Shown one piece after another: positions 61,165 to 64,000 of a DNA stretch of 64,000 nucleotides. Location: contig JAKTNV010000001.1 in NCBI GenBank assembly GCA_022747635.1, forward strand, positions 44,184,946 through 44,248,945. Direction: 5' to 3'. The notes under the pieces were generated by a model that worked only from the letters and a program-made list of their open reading frames with translations, was not told where the DNA came from and did no database searches. Position 1 is the first letter of the stretch. The number at the start of each line of letters is the position of its first letter. Position numbers and translations under genes: made by a program. Origin of the DNA: Hetaerina americana. Lineage: Eukaryota; Arthropoda; Insecta; Odonata; Calopterygidae.

Positions 61165-61430
61165 TGCTAAGAATCCACCTTTACAGACTTTTTTCGTTTT
61201 CTCCAAACAGTCTTCCCTCCTCCCGCACTATGCCTAGGACTTCTTCATGTATTCCCCACTCTACCAGTTTTATCTTTCAATACTTCTCCACACCCACATT
61301 TCAAAAGCTTCGAATTTACATCGTTCGTCCTATTTCAACAACCAAGTTCTCGCGCCGTACAACATCACACTCCAAATCAAAGTTTTTGCTTACCTTTTAT
61401 TGATATCCTTAACCAATGTTCCTGCTACCA
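61165..61430 (-). mobile_element. RTE-like LINE fragment (downstream of two in tandem)
   Basis: Minus strand, starting after the GTTTGGTAG of the preceding copy with AACATTGGTTAAGGATATCAAT (GTLVKDINKR, matching GTLSKDVKKR). It continues through the TGTACGGCGCG (YGAE) and GAAATGTGGGTGTGGAGAAG (EMWVWRS) regions and is lost at about 61165. Frames are broken. Confidence 0.75.
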
Positions 61431-61838
61431 AACGGTACAGTGGCATTTTCCCGGTCTTTCTTAACAAAACACAGCTCGACATCCAACCATACACTAGGCC
61501 CCTCTTCAATTCTGCATGCATCCTTTCTCCCTTCATTCTGTCCAGCATCCCCATCCTACTCCTGTCCCTTCCTCGTTTGCCTAATATTCCTATTTGTCTT
61601 ACAATCTTCAACATCTCTCTGCCAAGCAATATCCTTTACATCCATTTTCCTGCCTCCTTTTTATTTCTTACAGCGATTCCCTCTCCTCCCTCACTATATC
61701 TAGCACCACCTCGTTTGTTTTCCTTTCAGGCCATTTCACTTTTTCCATTGTTCTCCAAATTCATATTTAAAAATCTTCTAATCCATGTCTATCATCCTTA
61801 TTCAATTAACACGTTTCCGCGCCGCACAAAACACGCTA
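61431..61838 (-). mobile_element. RTE-like LINE fragment (upstream of two in tandem)
   Basis: Minus strand from the GTGCGGCGCGGAAACGTG (YGAETW) block at 61838, through LGKRGRDRSRMGMLDRMKGERMHAELKRGLV, into a 3' UTR resembling that of the 26-kb copy up to GTTTGGTAG. It then joins head-to-tail to another partial copy of the same coding region. Its 5' end coincides with the mariner insertion at 61842. Confidence 0.78.
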
Positions 61839-61841
61839 ATA

Positions 61842-62770
61842 CACAGGGTCGCACCCAAAAGTGGTAGGACTGATTTTTTTACAAGAATTTTATTGACGAT
61901 ATACTTACATCGACTTAATAATCTTCAAAGTATGCTCCTTGAGCTGCTACACACTTAGTATAACGTTGCTCCCATTCCCCGTACGCCCGCTGGAAATTTT
62001 CTTTTGGGATGCCGTTGATGACCCTCGTCGAAGCCTCTTGAACGGCCTTTATCGAGTCAAAACGTCGTCCCTTGAGCTGTCTTTTCATCAGGGGGAAGAA
62101 GAAGAAATCCGGTGGTTCCAGATCGGGAGAATAGGGCGGGTGCGGCAACGTGGCAACGCCTTATTTGGCCAGGAGCTGTCTGACGACGAGCGCGCCATGG
62201 AACCAATTTTCGGCACCATCTTGGCGCACACCTTGCGCATGGCCAAATCCTGTGAAATAATGCGTTGGACGTTGGATGCAGACAGACCCAACTGGTCTGC
62301 AATTTCTTCACTGGTTAAGCGTCGGTCTGTGTTCAGCAGTGTCCTCACTCTGTCCACATTCGTGTCGGTTCTTGCCGTCGACGGCCGTCCGGAGTGATGG
62401 TCGTCTTCAACGAGCTCCTTACCCTCTTTAAACAACTTGTGCCACTCAAATACTGAGGAACGGCTTAAGGCAGTGTCCCCATAAGCCTGCTTGATCATAT
62501 CGAGGGTCTCAGTTTCCGTCTTCCCGAGTTTCGCACAAAATTTCACGGAATAACGTTGCTCTAAATTCAGGTTCATTTTGTTTTTCGACGCGGACAAAAA
62601 CTTGCTTCACTAAAAACGGTGTCCTCACTCAACGACAGCCCGTAGGCGACTAAGGTTGGTGTTGGTCTTTTGCAAGAGCCCCCTCCACCTAACCCTGCCA
62701 GGCAGACCCCCCTCCACCGCTCCGTTCGCGCCAGAGAAAATCAGTCCGACCACTTTTGGGTGCGACCCTG
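61842..62770 (-). mobile_element. Second mariner-like element with TIRs and internal deletion
   Basis: TIRs 61844-61873 and 62741-62770 are 30 bp with one mismatch (CAGGGTCGCACCCAAAAG at each tip). TA follows the right end (62771-62772). At the left a TA (61840-61841) is separated from the TIR by CA, probably a small slippage. The transposase is on the minus strand with its core deleted. It is a different family from the 39.7-kb element: TIRs and protein differ. Confidence 0.92.
61915..62597 (-). pseudogene. Mariner transposase, catalytic core deleted (second family)
   Basis: The frame from ATG at 62597 reads the DNA-binding half (LNLEQRYSVKFCAKLGKTETET, VFEWHKLFKEGKELVEDDHHSGRPSTARTD, LLNTDRRLTSEEIADQLGLSASNVQRIISQDLAMRKVCAKMVPKI). 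It then breaks near 62200. The remaining part resumes in another frame at about the block after HDNA, and continues with PHPPYSPDLEPPDFFFFPLMKRQLKGRRFDS and the C-terminus GEWEQRYTKCVAAQGAYFEDY at 61915. The first two catalytic aspartates are gone and the third (EPPDFFFF) remains. An upstream ATG at 62576 (MNLNLEQRYS) is an equally good start. Confidence 0.92.
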
Positions 62771-64000
62771 TAGTAATATGTTAATATTTTCAAAATCTTC
62801 GAGGTTCGGTTATTCTCAAGATGTGAGTGTGGTCTTACATTTTCAACACCACTAATGAAGCAAAAATATGGCCGAATTTAGGAAACGGAAATATTGTATC
62901 CCTAATTAACCTCAGTATTGTTATTTTACCGTGGTAAAATTGCTTATTGGTCAACATTATGTTGGATCTTTCAGCAAAAACTGTTTTTCCATTATTTATC
63001 AATTACAAAAACATATGTATATGCAGCCAAATATCTACTACTCTATCTCACCTACTTCGATTTTGTTTTGACGTATGATTTTAAATATTTTTAATATAAA
63101 AGGATTACACAAAGACTGTTTGCTTAATTTCTACACTGTTAGTAATTTTTTATTTCCGTACTTGGATATCTTAATTAGTCACTCTCTTTGCTGAATAAAC
63201 ACGATGGATATTCCTTCGTCCATTGTTAAGCTTAAAGGCTTTTAATTATAATTTTACTAAACGTTTAGGCTGACTGTGAAAAAATTTTGCGAACAAATAA
63301 CATAAAAACATGGACCATTTAGTTACCAGATTTTCGATTTTTCACGTTTTATTGTTTTTTTAATTTATATGTAAGTCACGCTCCGCACAGCGAGGTTTCC
63401 ATGAAATGAATTCACTCCTTTACACAAGTTGAAAAAATAATTTTAGCGGCAAATATTAATGAGTATATTTATATTAATCATGCCTTGATTCACGTGAGTC
63501 GTTTCTCATGCAAACAGTCTGATAAAAGCCAGTCAAGATATAATACCACCAAACTAATCTAGTCTGGAATTAATATGTAGTAAGAAGGTGCAATAACTTT
63601 CAATATTTACGTCTTGGTGACGGAAAATATCATATGTTACATTACTCAAGCTTAAAGTGCAAATGTATCATTATGCTATTGTTTTACTTTTTTCAAATAC
63701 GTTGATTTTTACTTTTGGTCATAAAAAACACATTATATCAAGGATATTAATGTCGTTCATAGTATTACCTTAGATAACTTAAGTTTAACACCAGAGCTAA
63801 CAATTGATTTCACTTACTCATTTCCATCAACGGTAAATACAGTGCTTGTGGCAAAGGTATCTCGTTTCTATTGCAATTTCACCTGATGATTTACATTTCG
63901 CTTTTCATATGACTTCATAGTACTTGTAGAAGATTTTATAGCCCTAAGAATATAAATTTTATCATTTAATAAAATAATATAAGGCATATTATATTGAGGT
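62771..64000. other. AT-rich non-coding
   Basis: No gene, repeat or RNA recognised. Confidence 0.5.

Noticed and set aside
61247..61867. A 206-codon plus-strand frame rich in Leu, Ser and Pro
   Set aside because: It is antisense to two RTE-like fragments on the minus strand. The CT-rich complement of their purine-rich coding strand stays open by chance.

Overview
The window is nuclear DNA of an animal, most likely an arthropod and probably an insect. The bulk is AT-rich and non-coding. It carries long (TA)n microsatellites and a mixed load of transposable elements: a Jockey-type LINE, several RTE-like and CR1/L2-like LINE remains, a GIY-YIG Penelope-like element, three mariner relics and a Helitron helicase relic. 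The species is an inference from this complement only. I found no host protein-coding gene, no spliced exon set I could defend, no rRNA, no convincing tRNA gene and no CRISPR array. Almost every open frame outside the elements lies in a microsatellite or in a purine- or pyrimidine-rich island and looks spurious.

Layout, left to right. 1-4.5 kb: a minus-strand Jockey-type LINE with a long open frame (ORF1 C-terminal half fused in frame to endonuclease and reverse transcriptase), followed by a 154-bp mariner tail that recurs at 52.2 kb and a strong hairpin cluster. 4.8-10.9 kb: no recognisable gene. 10.9-11.3 kb: RTE-like 3' end plus (TA)n. 12.3-13.0 kb: a LINE C-terminal relic. 13.6-13.8 kb: an inverted dimer with a hammerhead-like core. 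14-22 kb: purine-rich islands, a LINE tail and perfect fold-backs. 22.8-23.5 kb: a decayed LINE. 25.7-26.6 kb: an RTE-like copy between two (TA)n tracts. 33.2-34.2 kb: a decayed LINE, followed by a (TA)n palindrome. 39.7-40.6 kb: a deleted mariner with intact TIRs. 41.3-41.8 kb: an old RTE-like tail. 42.5-45.3 kb: a long decayed CR1/L2-like LINE with two embedded hammerhead-like structures. 49.4-51.4 kb: a Helitron helicase relic. 51.8-52.3 kb: a mariner C-terminal half. 53.7-55.9 kb: the longest RTE-like copy. 56.0-58.7 kb: a Penelope-like element with an intact 755-residue frame between 257-bp inverted repeats. 61.2-62.8 kb: two head-to-tail RTE-like fragments and a second deleted mariner.

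Nothing here works as a host pathway. The pattern worth attention is the Penelope-like material. The complete element has inverted termini, each carrying a CTGANGA ... stem ... GAAAC core resembling a hammerhead ribozyme. Two short elements (13.6 and 44.6 kb) have the same outward-pointing architecture without a coding region, and a further copy at 45.3 kb can be folded into all three hammerhead helices. The stem II sequences differ between copies while pairing is kept. A second theme is that RTE-like and Penelope-like copies repeatedly abut (TA)n tracts.
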